Assembly: GCA_002454505.1 (NCBI GenBank)
Contig: DKJA01000075.1
Location: 1,397-34,741, forward strand
Direction: 5' to 3'
Origin: Oxalobacteraceae bacterium UBA6704
Lineage (GTDB): Bacteria; Pseudomonadota; Gammaproteobacteria; Burkholderiales; Burkholderiaceae_D
Length of the DNA stretch: 33,345 bases
Position numbers and translations under genes: made by a program. The notes beneath the pieces are model-generated. The model was not told the origin of the DNA. It saw nothing but the letters and a program-made list of their open reading frames with translations, and searched no databases. Positions 1 through 7,877 of the stretch are shown here, one piece after another (position 1 is the first letter of the stretch; each line of letters starts with the position of its first letter).

Positions 1-21
1 CCTGTAAAACAGGGTCTGTCC
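1..21. repeat. Short palindromic element at the dadA 3' end
   Basis: CCTGT-AAA-ACAGG (1-13) is a perfect inverted repeat. It is followed by GGTCTGTCCC (12-21) running into the dadA stop codon. The motif resembles the GGGGACAGTCCCC element near 11330, so it may be an edge of another REP-like repeat. It is cut by the window boundary. Confidence 0.35.
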
Positions 22-1290
22 CTATTTTTTGCTATAAGCAAGAAAATCGAGCGCAAATGGGGCGGGGCGGCCGGACATCAGGTCGGCCAGGATCGCGGCG
101 GTGCCGCAGGCGAACGTGAAGCCGAGCGGGCCGTGGCCCACGTTCAGCCACAGGTTGGGGTGCTGGGTGCGGCCCAGGATGGGGGCGCTGTTCGGCGTGG
201 CGGGGCGCAGGCCGGCCCACGCTTCGATGCGGGAATAGTCGGCCGCCGTCGGCATCGTGGCGCGGACGAGGCGCGTCAGGCCGGCCACGCGGGACTCGTC
301 CAGCGACGTGTCTTCGCCCACCATGTCCACCATTGCCGCCACGCGCAGCTGGTCGCCGATGCGGGCATATAAAGTCTTGCGTTCGAAGTCGGTCACGCTG
401 ATTTCCGGTGCCGTGTGCTGCGCGCTGATCGGCGCCGTCAGGCTGTAGCCCTTCAGCGGATACAGCGGCAGCCGGATGCCGGCCGTCGCGGCCAGGTCGC
501 GGCTCTGGATGCCGGCCGCCAGCACGAAGTGCTCGCCCGTTACCCAGCCGTCGTCCGTCTGCACGGCGGACACCTTGCCGTTTTCGATGAACAGGCTCTG
601 CGCGCTCGCATGCACGGTACCGGCGAAGCGGGGATGGGCCTTCAGCCGCTTCTCCAGCGCCACGCAGAACGCGTGACAATCGGCCACCGCCTCGCCTTCG
701 TTGAAGATGCCGCCGGCCAGCTGCGGTGCCAGCTGGGCCAGTGCCGGCTCCAGCGCGGCCGTCTCCGCGCCGGACAGCACGCGGCGGTTGCCCTCCGGGG
801 CCGGCTTGGCGACGGCGGCATCGAACTGCTTCTTCGTCCGGTAGACCACCAGCTTGCCCGCATCGCGCCACGCGAAGTCTTCCAGCGGCACCTGTACCTC
901 CAGCTGCGCCATCATGCGGCGGCTCAGCTCTCCCAGCTCCAGCAGCTTGGCCGTGGTGCGGCGGTTGCTGGCGCCGTTGCAGTTGGCGAGGAATTGCGCC
1001 AGCCAGCGCCATTGCCGCAGGTCCGCCTCGGGCCGGAAGCGCAGCGGCCCCGCATCCTGGAACAGCCACTGCAAGGCCTTCAGCGGTACGCCCGCATCGG
1101 CCAGCGGCGCAACGTAACGGTAGCTGAGCTGCCCGCCGTTGCGGTAGCTGGCGCCGTTGCCCACTTCCGCAGTGCGTTCCAGCAGCGTGACGCGAAAGCC
1201 CGCTTCGAGCAGCCACCAGGCCGTGGTGAGGCCGACGACGCCGCCGCCGATGACGACTACCTGCTGTGCTGTGTGCTGCCCGTGCCGCAT
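22..1290 (-). CDS. dadA: D-amino acid dehydrogenase (DadA-like FAD oxidoreductase)
   Basis: A 422-residue protein of the DAO/DadA family, which oxidises D-amino acids (classically D-alanine) to 2-oxo acids and passes electrons to the respiratory chain at the inner membrane. The N-terminus carries the FAD-binding beta-alpha-beta motif VVVIGGGVVGL at about residues 11-21. The C-terminus has the typical VGHGPLGFTFACG segment at about 385-397. Length matches the family (E. coli DadA is about 430 residues). It lies downstream of a serine hydrolase gene on the same strand with a 124-nt gap, and near a murein-recycling gene run. Oxidation of D-Ala released from stem peptides is therefore a reasonable role, though this is inference. 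No racemase gene is adjacent. The stop codon TAG sits inside a short palindromic repeat at the window edge. Another D-amino acid or glycine oxidase specificity is possible. Confidence 0.85.
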   Translation of the reverse strand: MRHGQHTAQQVVVIGGGVVGLTTAWWLLEAGFRVTLLERTAEVGNGASYRNGGQLSYRYVAPLADAGVPLKALQWLFQDAGPLRFRPEADLRQWRWLAQFLANCNGASNRRTTAKLLELGELSRRMMAQLEVQVPLEDFAWRDAGKLVVYRTKKQFDAAVAKPAPEGNRRVLSGAETAALEPALAQLAPQLAGGIFNEGEAVADCHAFCVALEKRLKAHPRFAGTVHASAQSLFIENGKVSAVQTDDGWVTGEHFVLAAGIQSRDLAATAGIRLPLYPLKGYSLTAPISAQHTAPEISVTDFERKTLYARIGDQLRVAAMVDMVGEDTSLDESRVAGLTRLVRATMPTAADYSRIEAWAGLRPATPNSAPILGRTQHPNLWLNVGHGPLGFTFACGTAAILADLMSGRPAPFALDFLAYSKK

Positions 1291-1414
1291 GCTTCCCCGC
1301 CCCGCTCGTGACGGCGCGCCTTTTCAAGTGAATAAAGTGTTTTGCGGAGCTTACGCGGGAGCTTCGCGGCCCTGCCAATGAAAGCTGATGCGGCGGTCAT
1401 AACCCTGGGTGATG

Positions 1415-2689
1415 TCACCTTTCCACGGCACCGCGGTACAGGGTGGTGAGGATCGCTTCCTCGGCCCGCGTGTGGGCGGAATAGCGGCCCGGATCGCCGT
1501 CCGGATCGGTGCCGAAGCCGCCGATCAGCGACACGATGCCGTTGCGGTGCTCGAGGTCCACCGCGAACGTGGAGATCAATCCATACGCTTCGCCCAGGTG
1601 GCCGACGGCAGTGAAGTGCGCGCGGCTCACCAGCTGATTGCCCTTGCCGTCGACATCCGGGAAGCGCTGCGCGCCCAGGCCCCAGCTGCGGTACAGGCCA
1701 CCCAGCGTGTCGCCGTTCTTGCCATTGAACTGCCACTGTTCGCTGAACATCAGCGCGATGGTCGCCGGTTGCAGGATCTGTTTGCCGTCGTGGCGCCCGC
1801 CGTTCAGCAGCATCAGCATCACCTTGCCCAGGTCCGGCGCCGAGATGCGCAGGCCGCCCGTGGGGCTGAATGGCGTGGCATTGGTGCCGGGGACGTAGCG
1901 CTCGATGCCGGCCGGCGGCGCGGGTGGGCGGGTGGCGAAATCGTCCACCTGGGCGATCCACGGGCCCTGCGGGTTCCAGACTTCCGTGTCGGTGGTGCGG
2001 CGGCGGTACAGCGTCGCGGTGTCGGCTACCTCCGCCGGCGAGAAGGCGGCCGGGTTGTAGCCGCCGCGCAGGTCCAGCGGATTCAGTATGAGGCGCTGCA
2101 TCAGCCGGTCGAAGCGTTCGCCCGTCACCTTTTCCATCACCGTGCCGATGACGCCCCAGCCCAGGTTACAGTAGGTGAAGTAGCCGCCCGGTGCCGCGTT
2201 CGATGCCCACATCGCGCCGCCGCCGGCGAAAATGGATACGAGCGACTTGTCCACAGGCCAGGAATAGCCGGCATCGTCGCGCAGCGAAGATGTGTGGGTG
2301 AGCAGGTGGCGCAGCGTGACGGGCCGGTCGGGGAAATGGGGATTGCGCAGCGTAAAACCGAGGTAGCGGCTCACGTCTTCGTCGAGCGAGACGGTGCCCT
2401 GTTCGACGAGGCGCAGCAAGCCGAAGGCGGTGACCATCTTCGAGATGGACGCTATGCGGAACATCGTCTGCGGCCGCACCGGCGTGTGCGTGGCAATGCG
2501 CGCGAGGCCGAACTGGCCCTCATAGGCCACGTGGCCGTCGCGGATCGCCAGCACGGACAGGCCGGACAGCGGATGCGCCGGGTCGGCCACGATGGCGGCC
2601 AGCTGCTTATCCAACTGTGTATTCGGCGGCGCGGCATGCGCTGCCATCAGTAAAGTTCCCAGCATAGTCGCCAGCATCGTGCGTTTCAT
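1415..2689 (-). CDS. Secreted serine hydrolase, beta-lactamase/penicillin-binding fold (class C type)
   Basis: A 424-residue protein with an N-terminal signal peptide (about residues 1-20, ending AAHAA). Active-site motif 1, S-I-S-K, is at residues 81-84, so Ser81 is the likely nucleophile and Lys84 the base. A Y-C-N motif follows mid-protein, and an H-L-G motif near the C-terminus stands where KTG is found in other members. This is the PF00144 family, which includes AmpC-type beta-lactamases, D-alanyl-D-alanine carboxypeptidases, D-aminopeptidases and esterases. The substrate cannot be decided from sequence. The start at 2689 is chosen because GAGGTGA lies just upstream and it begins the signal peptide; an in-frame ATG further upstream (2743) has no such support. 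The gene is divergent from the GntR regulator, so a role on murein or D-peptides is plausible. Confidence 0.75.
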   Translation of the reverse strand: MKRTMLATMLGTLLMAAHAAPPNTQLDKQLAAIVADPAHPLSGLSVLAIRDGHVAYEGQFGLARIATHTPVRPQTMFRIASISKMVTAFGLLRLVEQGTVSLDEDVSRYLGFTLRNPHFPDRPVTLRHLLTHTSSLRDDAGYSWPVDKSLVSIFAGGGAMWASNAAPGGYFTYCNLGWGVIGTVMEKVTGERFDRLMQRLILNPLDLRGGYNPAAFSPAEVADTATLYRRRTTDTEVWNPQGPWIAQVDDFATRPPAPPAGIERYVPGTNATPFSPTGGLRISAPDLGKVMLMLLNGGRHDGKQILQPATIALMFSEQWQFNGKNGDTLGGLYRSWGLGAQRFPDVDGKGNQLVSRAHFTAVGHLGEAYGLISTFAVDLEHRNGIVSLIGGFGTDPDGDPGRYSAHTRAEEAILTTLYRGAVER

Positions 2690-2883
2690 CGTCACCTCGT
2701 GCGTTGTTGGCCAGCATAGCGGCAGCGCCACGCCAAAGGCCAATGAAAACCGGGTATCCGGCCATAACCGTCCGGAATGGTAAGCTGGCCGGCTGCCTGC
2801 GGACCGCGCGGCATGAGCTCACGTTATGCGAGGTCCGCATTTTTTCATGCCGGGCCCGGGAAGCGCTCCTTCTCCTTCGCCGT

Positions 2884-2889
2884 TACACT
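2884..2889 (+). promoter_or_regulatory. Candidate -10 element for the GntR regulator gene
   Basis: TACACT lies 21 nt before the ATG at 2911. The same hexamer occurs at exactly the same distance before murQ (3862-3867). No convincing -35 is visible, so this is a sequence-only suggestion. Confidence 0.35.
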
Positions 2890-2910
2890 AAGCGCCTCAG
2901 GAGATTGGTA

Positions 2911-3636
2911 ATGACCGGCCACACCCAGGAACTCACCGACAATTCGCCGCTGTACATGCAGGTTGCCCGCAAACTGATCGACGACGTGCGGGCCGGCCGC
3001 TACCAGGTCGACCAGGCGCTGCCGTCGGAGCGGACGCTGTCCGAGCTGCTGAACGTGTCGCGCGTGACGGCCCGCAAGGCCATCGACCAGCTCGTCGAGC
3101 AGGGCCTGGTGGTGCGCAAGCGCGGCTCCGGCAACTATATCGCGCCGCGCATCGAGCAGCCGCTGTCGAACCTGTCCAGCTTTTCCGAGCAGCTGCAGCA
3201 GCGCGGCTACCGGCCCGGCTCGCGCTGGCTGCGGCGCGAGCTCGTCATCGCCAGTGCGGACGAGCAGATGAGCCTCGGCCTGTCGCCGAATACCAAGGTG
3301 GCGCGCCTGGAACGGCTGCGCCTGGCCGACGACGTGGCGATGGCCTACGAAGTGAGCGTGCTGCGCGCCACCGTGGTGCCGCAGCCGGATGCCGTCGGCG
3401 ACTCGCTGTACAAATACCTGGAAGGCGCCGGCAAGGCGCCCGTCCGCGCGCTGCAGCACATCCGCGCGATGAACGCCTCCGCCGACCTGGCCCGCCAGCT
3501 CGACGTGCCGGAAGGCCAGGCCGTGCTGTTCATCACCCGCATCGCCTACCTCGACTCCGGCGAGGCCGTCGAACTGACGCATTCCTACTGCCGCAGCGAC
3601 CACTACGACTTCGTCGCCGAGATGCGCCGCGGCTGA
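2911..3636 (+). CDS. GntR-family regulator with UTRA domain (NagR/MurR-like role)
   Basis: A 241-residue regulator with an N-terminal winged helix (about residues 13-78, including LPSERTLSELLNVSRVTARK) and a UTRA ligand-binding domain (about 95-237). This HutC/NagR subfamily usually senses amino-sugar phosphates or related metabolites and represses catabolic genes. The start is supported by AGGAG at 2899-2903. The next gene on the strand is murQ, 252 nt downstream, so control of MurNAc/GlcNAc catabolism is the simplest inference. A half-site ACTGGTC at 3865-3871, directly after the murQ -10 box, matches the left half of the DasR/NagR-type operator, but the right half is poor. The ligand (for example GlcNAc-6-P or MurNAc-6-P) is unproven. 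An earlier in-frame start at 2704 is rejected because it lacks a ribosome site and adds non-family sequence. Confidence 0.85.
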   Translation: MTGHTQELTDNSPLYMQVARKLIDDVRAGRYQVDQALPSERTLSELLNVSRVTARKAIDQLVEQGLVVRKRGSGNYIAPRIEQPLSNLSSFSEQLQQRGYRPGSRWLRRELVIASADEQMSLGLSPNTKVARLERLRLADDVAMAYEVSVLRATVVPQPDAVGDSLYKYLEGAGKAPVRALQHIRAMNASADLARQLDVPEGQAVLFITRIAYLDSGEAVELTHSYCRSDHYDFVAEMRRG

Positions 3637-3640
3637 GCCT

Positions 3641-3785
3641 GTGTCCAACCGTGGGGTCAACCCTATTTTTGGACACGAACTGAGCCGTAGACCTGGGCCA
3701 ATACCGCGCCGCGCCAGAGGTTTACAGCCGAGCCCGTGTCCAGAAACAGGGTTGACCCCAGGGTTGGACACGAACTGGGCTGTAG
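3641..3785. repeat. Pair of 36-bp palindromic repeats with opposite cores
   Basis: Two 36-bp elements, 3641-3676 and 3736-3771, each begin GTGTCC and end GGACAC. Each is followed by a related tail (GAACTGAGCCGTAG at 3677-3690; GAACTGGGCTGTAG at 3772-3785). The core reads GGGGTCAACCC in the first and GGGTTGACCCC in the second, so the core is inverted relative to the tails. They fill most of the gap between the GntR gene and murQ. They look like mobile or spread REP-type elements; a terminator role for the GntR gene is possible. Confidence 0.7.
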
Positions 3786-3861
3786 CGCTGGATAACTTTT
3801 TGGAATGCCTCCCGCCACACCTTTCATGGGTGGACGGCCGCGGCCATTGCGGCTTTGGTAT

Positions 3862-3871
3862 TACACTGGTC
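3862..3871 (+). promoter_or_regulatory. Candidate murQ -10 box overlapping a GntR-type half-site
   Basis: TACACT (3862-3867) lies 21 nt before the chosen murQ ATG. ACTGGTC (3865-3871) overlaps it and equals the left arm of the NagR/DasR operator consensus. The right arm is not conserved, so the operator call is weak. Confidence 0.3.
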
Positions 3872-3888
3872 CCATCGAACAGGACGAG

Positions 3889-4776
3889 ATGGCGATGCTG
3901 AAAACCGAGACACCGAGCAGTCAACACCAGCAGCTGGACCAGTATCCCGTCACCGAACTGGTGACGGCCTTCGTGGACGACCAGTTCAACGCCGTGCAGG
4001 CGGTGCGCAATGCCGCTGCGCGGATCGCCGCTGCCGTCACCGCCGCCGTGCCCCGCATCGAAGCGGGCGGGCGCCTGATCTACGTGGGGGCCGGCACGTC
4101 GGGCCGCCTCGGCGTGCTCGACAGCGTCGAGCTGTATCCCACCTTCTCCTGGCCGCACGAGCGGGCCGTCGCGCTGCTGGCCGGCGGGCAGTCGGCGATG
4201 TACATGGCGGTCGAAGGCGCGGAAGACGATCGCGAACAGGGCGCGCGCGACCTGCTGGCGCTGGTGCCGACGCCGAATGACGTGATCTTCCTGCTGGCCG
4301 CATCGGGCGGCACGCCGTACGTGCTGGGCGCCCTCCACGCGGCACGCGAGCAGGGTGCGCTGACCATCGGCATCGCCAACAATACCGGCTCGCCGGTGGC
4401 GGGCGAGGCGGAGATCGGCATCACGCTCGACACGGGTTCCGAAGTCATCTCCGGCAGTACGCGCCTGAAAGCCGGCACGTCGCAGAAGATCGTGCTGAAC
4501 ACGATCTCCAGCGCCATCATGGTCCGCCTGCACAAGGTGTACGGAAACTTGATGGTAGACTTGAAGCCCACCAACGCCAAGCTGTATGCGCGCACGGTGC
4601 GCCTGACGGTGCACGCCACCGGCGCTGCCGATACGGCAGCCCGCGAAACGCTGGAGGCATGCGGCTTCCATGTGAAAGTGGCGATCGTCGCGCTGCTGAA
4701 GAAGGTGACGGTGCAGCAGGCCGATACCCTGCTGGCACAATCCGGAGGCAGCGTGCGCGGGGCCCTGAACGCCTGA
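3889..4776 (+). CDS. murQ: N-acetylmuramic acid 6-phosphate etherase
   Basis: A 295-residue SIS-domain lyase that cleaves the lactyl ether of MurNAc-6-P to give GlcNAc-6-P and D-lactate in the cytoplasm. The signature VGAGTSGRLGVLDSVE spans residues 66-81; Glu81 and Glu112 (in VEGAEDD) align with the two catalytic glutamates known in E. coli MurQ. The usual ECPPTF reads ELYPTF here. Length fits the family (about 298). The start at 3889 follows AGGACGAG; the frame is open further upstream to 3805 but that part is not family-like. It heads a run with an AmpG-like permease (37 nt downstream), a glycosidase, a sugar kinase and an amidase. That neighbourhood argues that MurNAc-6-P is made by the kinase rather than by a PTS, since no murP is present here. 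Confidence 0.93.
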   Translation: MAMLKTETPSSQHQQLDQYPVTELVTAFVDDQFNAVQAVRNAAARIAAAVTAAVPRIEAGGRLIYVGAGTSGRLGVLDSVELYPTFSWPHERAVALLAGGQSAMYMAVEGAEDDREQGARDLLALVPTPNDVIFLLAASGGTPYVLGALHAAREQGALTIGIANNTGSPVAGEAEIGITLDTGSEVISGSTRLKAGTSQKIVLNTISSAIMVRLHKVYGNLMVDLKPTNAKLYARTVRLTVHATGAADTAARETLEACGFHVKVAIVALLKKVTVQQADTLLAQSGGSVRGALNA

Positions 4777-4813
4777 CGCGCCGGCTGCATCCCCGCAACG
4801 TACAAAGGATGTA

Positions 4814-6076
4814 ATGAAAGCAGCGCCGCGCAACCCCTGGTCCTGGGTCCCCACCCTGTATTTTGGCCAGGGCATTCCCTACTTCGCCGTCCTGTCGCTG
4901 TCGCTGGTGATGTACAAGAACACCGGCTTCTCCAATGCCGACATCGCGTTCTATACCTCGTGGCTGTACCTGCCGTGGGTGATCAAGCCTTTATGGTCGC
5001 CCGTCGTTGAAATGTTCGGCACCAAGCGGCAGTGGACGGTGGCGCTGCAGGGCGCGATCGGCGTATCGCTGGCGCTGGTGGCGTTCACCACCCACCTGCC
5101 CGGCTTCTTCCAGATGAGCCTTGCCGTGCTGTGGCTGATGGCGTTCGCGTCGGCCACGCACGACATCGCGGCCGACGGCTTCTACATGCTCGGCCTGCCG
5201 CAGAAGGAGCAGGCCGCGTACGTGGGCGTGCGCAGCACCTTCTACCGCCTCGCCAACATCACCGGCCAGGGCGCGCTGGTGGCGCTGGCCGGCCTGCTGA
5301 TCACGCATTACGGCGATCCGCACGTGGCGTGGGCCATCGTGTTCGGCGTGCTGGGCATCGTGTTCGCCCTATTGTGCGCGTATCACTTCATCATGCTGCC
5401 CCGCCCCGCCGAGGACAAGCCCGCGCACCTGGCCGGCAACCCGTTCATGGAATTCATCGGCACGTTCGGCGCCTTCTTCCGCCGCGACGGCATCTGGACC
5501 ATCCTCGGCTTCCTGCTGCTGTTCCGCCTCGGCGAATCGCAGCTGCTGAAGATGGCGGTGCCGTTCCTGCTCGATCCCCGCGCCGACGGCGGCCTGGGCC
5601 TCGACAACACGCAGGTGGGCTTCGTCTACGGCACCACCGGCATCATCGCGCTGACGGTCGGCGGACTGCTGGGCGGCGTCGCCATCGCCCGCTTCGGCCT
5701 GAAGCGGTGCCTGTGGCCGATGGCGTTCGTCATCCACCTGCCGGACCTGGTGTTCATCTACCTGTCGCAGGCGCAGCCGGAAAACATCGGCCTCATCGCC
5801 GTGGCGATGGCGATCGAGCAGTTCGGCTACGGCTTCGGCTTCGCCTCCTACCTGATGTTCATGATCATGGTGTCGGACGGCGAACACAAGACGGCTCACT
5901 ACGCGATCTGCACGGGTTTCATGGCGCTGGGGATGATGGTGCCGCAGATGGCCAGCGGCTACCTGCAGCAGATGATGGGCTACCAGCACTTCTTCATCTG
6001 GGCGTGCCTGGCGACGATCCCCGCCTTCGCGATGACGGCGCTGGTGAAGATCGATCCGGCGTTCGGGCGCACCTGA
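4814..6076 (+). CDS. AmpG-like MFS permease (muropeptide or amino-sugar importer)
   Basis: A 420-residue major facilitator protein with about 12 hydrophobic segments. It begins WSWVPTLYFGQGIPYF and carries the AmpG-family stretch VGVRSTFYRLANITGQG at about residues 138-154. AmpG imports GlcNAc-anhydroMurNAc and its peptides through the inner membrane; E. coli AmpG is longer (491 residues), so this is a shorter family member. AAAGGATGT precedes the ATG. It sits between murQ and a DigH-type glycosidase, which supports import of a murein sugar (disaccharide, MurNAc or anhydroMurNAc). The exact substrate is inference. The arrangement resembles murT-murK-murQ clusters described for MurNAc users that lack a PTS. 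Confidence 0.8.
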   Translation: MKAAPRNPWSWVPTLYFGQGIPYFAVLSLSLVMYKNTGFSNADIAFYTSWLYLPWVIKPLWSPVVEMFGTKRQWTVALQGAIGVSLALVAFTTHLPGFFQMSLAVLWLMAFASATHDIAADGFYMLGLPQKEQAAYVGVRSTFYRLANITGQGALVALAGLLITHYGDPHVAWAIVFGVLGIVFALLCAYHFIMLPRPAEDKPAHLAGNPFMEFIGTFGAFFRRDGIWTILGFLLLFRLGESQLLKMAVPFLLDPRADGGLGLDNTQVGFVYGTTGIIALTVGGLLGGVAIARFGLKRCLWPMAFVIHLPDLVFIYLSQAQPENIGLIAVAMAIEQFGYGFGFASYLMFMIMVSDGEHKTAHYAICTGFMALGMMVPQMASGYLQQMMGYQHFFIWACLATIPAFAMTALVKIDPAFGRT

Positions 6077-6112
6077 CCGCCAATAGCGTGCGCGCCGCGC
6101 GTGACGTTTGAT

Positions 6113-6118
6113 TACAAT
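6113..6118 (+). promoter_or_regulatory. Candidate -10 element before the GHL10 lipoprotein gene
   Basis: TACAAT lies 37 nt before the TTG start at 6156, in the 79-nt gap after the MFS gene. No clear -35 is seen. It suggests an internal promoter within the run. Confidence 0.35.
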
Positions 6119-6155
6119 AGCCGCGCTTTCTTGAACAACTGGTAAGGGGTGGGGT

Positions 6156-7790
6156 TTGGCTTTCGATCGTAACAAGCGGCTGTTGCTGTCCGCGGGTGCC
6201 GCCGGCGTGCTGGCCGCCATCCTCAGTTCCTGCTCCACGACGCCGACCGCGCCGCGCGGGCCCGTCACGCCGCCCGGCATCGGCAGTGCCGTGCCGCACC
6301 CCGAACCGCCCCATTACACGGGCGAACAGCCGCCGCCCGCACCGCGCGAGTTCCGCGCCGCGTGGGTGTCCACGGTGGCCAATATCGACTGGCCGAGCCG
6401 CAGCAACCTGCCGCCGGCCAAGCAGCAGGCCGAGGCCATCGCCATCCTGGACCGCGCCAAAGCGATGAACATGAACGCGATCGTGCTGCAGGTGCGTCCG
6501 GCCGCCGATGCGATCTACCCGTCGAAGCTGGAGCCGTGGAGCGAATACCTGACGGGCAAGCAGGGCAAGGAACCCGTGCCGGCGTGGGATCCGCTGCAGT
6601 TCTGGATCGCCCAGGCGCATGCGCGCGGCATGGAGCTGCACGCGTGGTTCAATCCCTACCGCGCGCGGATGACCGGCGCGCGCACGCCGCTGGCGAAGGA
6701 GCACATCGCCAACACCAATCCGCAAGTGGTGAAAAGCTACGGCAAATACCTGTGGATGGACCCGGGCGAGGAATCGGCATCGGCCCACACGCTGGGCGTG
6801 ATCCTGGACGTGGTGCGCCGCTACGATATCGACGGCGTGCACATCGACGATTATTTCTATCCCTATCCGATCGAGGCGCCGACGGCGACCGGCGGCGAGA
6901 CGGCGGCTCTGGATGCGCCGGCGTGGCAGAAGCCGGAAGTGGAATTCCCCGACCAGCCGTCGTGGCAGCGCTATGTGCAGGGCGGCGGTACGCTGGACCG
7001 CGCCGCGTGGCGCCGGCAGAACGTCGACAAGCTGATCGAACAGATCTACCTGGGCATCCACCGCGAGAAGTCGTGGGTCAAGTTCGGCATCAGCCCGTTC
7101 GGCATCGGCCGGCCGGACCGCCGCCCGAAAGGCATCGCCGGCTTCTCGCAGTACGACAAGCTGTATGCGGATGCCGAACTGTGGCTGCAGAAGGGCTGGC
7201 TCGATTACCTGGCGCCGCAGCTGTACTGGCCCATCGCGCAGACGCCGCAGGCCTATCCCGTGCTGCTCGACTACTGGCTGGCGCAGAACACGCGCGGCCG
7301 CCACGTGTGGCCCGGCCTGTTCACCAGCCGCACCGCGGACGGCAGTGGCAAGTCGTTCACCAACGACGAGATCGTCCAGCAGGTGGACGTCACGCGCAGC
7401 CGCCCCGCTGCGCAGGGCCACATCCATTTCAGCATGGTCGCGCTGATGCAGAACCGCGGCGGCCTGGCCGACCGGCTGAAGGCGGACAGCTACCAGAGCG
7501 CCGCGCTGGTGCCGGCATCGCCCTGGCTGGGCGAACAGGTGCCGGCCGCGCCGACAGTGTCGCTGCGCCGCGTCGACAAGGGCACCTGCGTGGACTTCGT
7601 CATGCCGGCCGGCGCCGTCACGGCCGCCGTCTGGGCCCGCTACGGCAACGAATGGCGCTTCACGGCCACGCCGGCCGCGCGCGGCAAGCTCGTATTGGCC
7701 GATCTCGGTGGCGAGTCGGTGCGCGATGTCGTCGTGACGGCAGTGGACCGTGTGGGCAACGAGAGCCTGCGAGTTCAGGCCAAGCTTTGA
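6156..7790 (+). CDS. GHL10-family glycoside hydrolase lipoprotein (DigH/YddW-like)
   Basis: A 544-residue protein starting with TTG behind a GGTAAGGGGTGGGG ribosome site. A lipoprotein signal ends in the lipobox LSSC with Cys26; position +2 is Ser, compatible with outer-membrane sorting. A Pro-rich linker (about 28-60) leads into the GHL10 catalytic barrel, starting REFRAAWVSTVANIDWPS at about 66. The conserved acidic patch DGVHIDDYFYPYP is at about 226-238, with YLAPQLYWP near 350. The C-terminal 90 residues look like a beta-sandwich accessory domain. The E. coli relative DigH (YddW) cleaves glycan strands lacking stem peptides, the product of amidases. With an AmiD-like amidase, MurQ and an AmpG-like permease close by, cutting denuded murein glycan at the outer membrane is a strong inference. 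Polysaccharide lyases or other GHL10 activities remain possible. Confidence 0.85.
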   Translation: MAFDRNKRLLLSAGAAGVLAAILSSCSTTPTAPRGPVTPPGIGSAVPHPEPPHYTGEQPPPAPREFRAAWVSTVANIDWPSRSNLPPAKQQAEAIAILDRAKAMNMNAIVLQVRPAADAIYPSKLEPWSEYLTGKQGKEPVPAWDPLQFWIAQAHARGMELHAWFNPYRARMTGARTPLAKEHIANTNPQVVKSYGKYLWMDPGEESASAHTLGVILDVVRRYDIDGVHIDDYFYPYPIEAPTATGGETAALDAPAWQKPEVEFPDQPSWQRYVQGGGTLDRAAWRRQNVDKLIEQIYLGIHREKSWVKFGISPFGIGRPDRRPKGIAGFSQYDKLYADAELWLQKGWLDYLAPQLYWPIAQTPQAYPVLLDYWLAQNTRGRHVWPGLFTSRTADGSGKSFTNDEIVQQVDVTRSRPAAQGHIHFSMVALMQNRGGLADRLKADSYQSAALVPASPWLGEQVPAAPTVSLRRVDKGTCVDFVMPAGAVTAAVWARYGNEWRFTATPAARGKLVLADLGGESVRDVVVTAVDRVGNESLRVQAKL

Positions 7791-7862
7791 TGACGTCCTT
7801 TTGATAACCTGATGGAATAAGGCCAAAGCAAGCTTTCATACGGTCCAGCAATGCTTTCCCCG

Positions 7863-7868
7863 TACACT
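7863..7868 (+). promoter_or_regulatory. Candidate -10 element, near-leaderless, for the sugar kinase gene
   Basis: TACACT ends 9 nt before the ATG at 7878, and no Shine-Dalgarno sequence lies between. If used, the transcript would begin only a few nucleotides before the start codon. Confidence 0.3.
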
Positions 7869-7877
7869 AGCGCGATC

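Noticed and set aside
1415..2689. True class C beta-lactamase (ampC) regulated by the nearby LysR gene
   Set aside because: The third motif is HLG, not KTG, and the LysR gene is 7 kb away and coupled to a dipeptidase. A general serine hydrolase call is safer.
2845..4875. Long minus-strand open frame across the GntR gene and murQ
   Set aside because: Composition is typical of a shadow frame, and it crosses an intergenic repeat pair and two well-recognised genes on the other strand.
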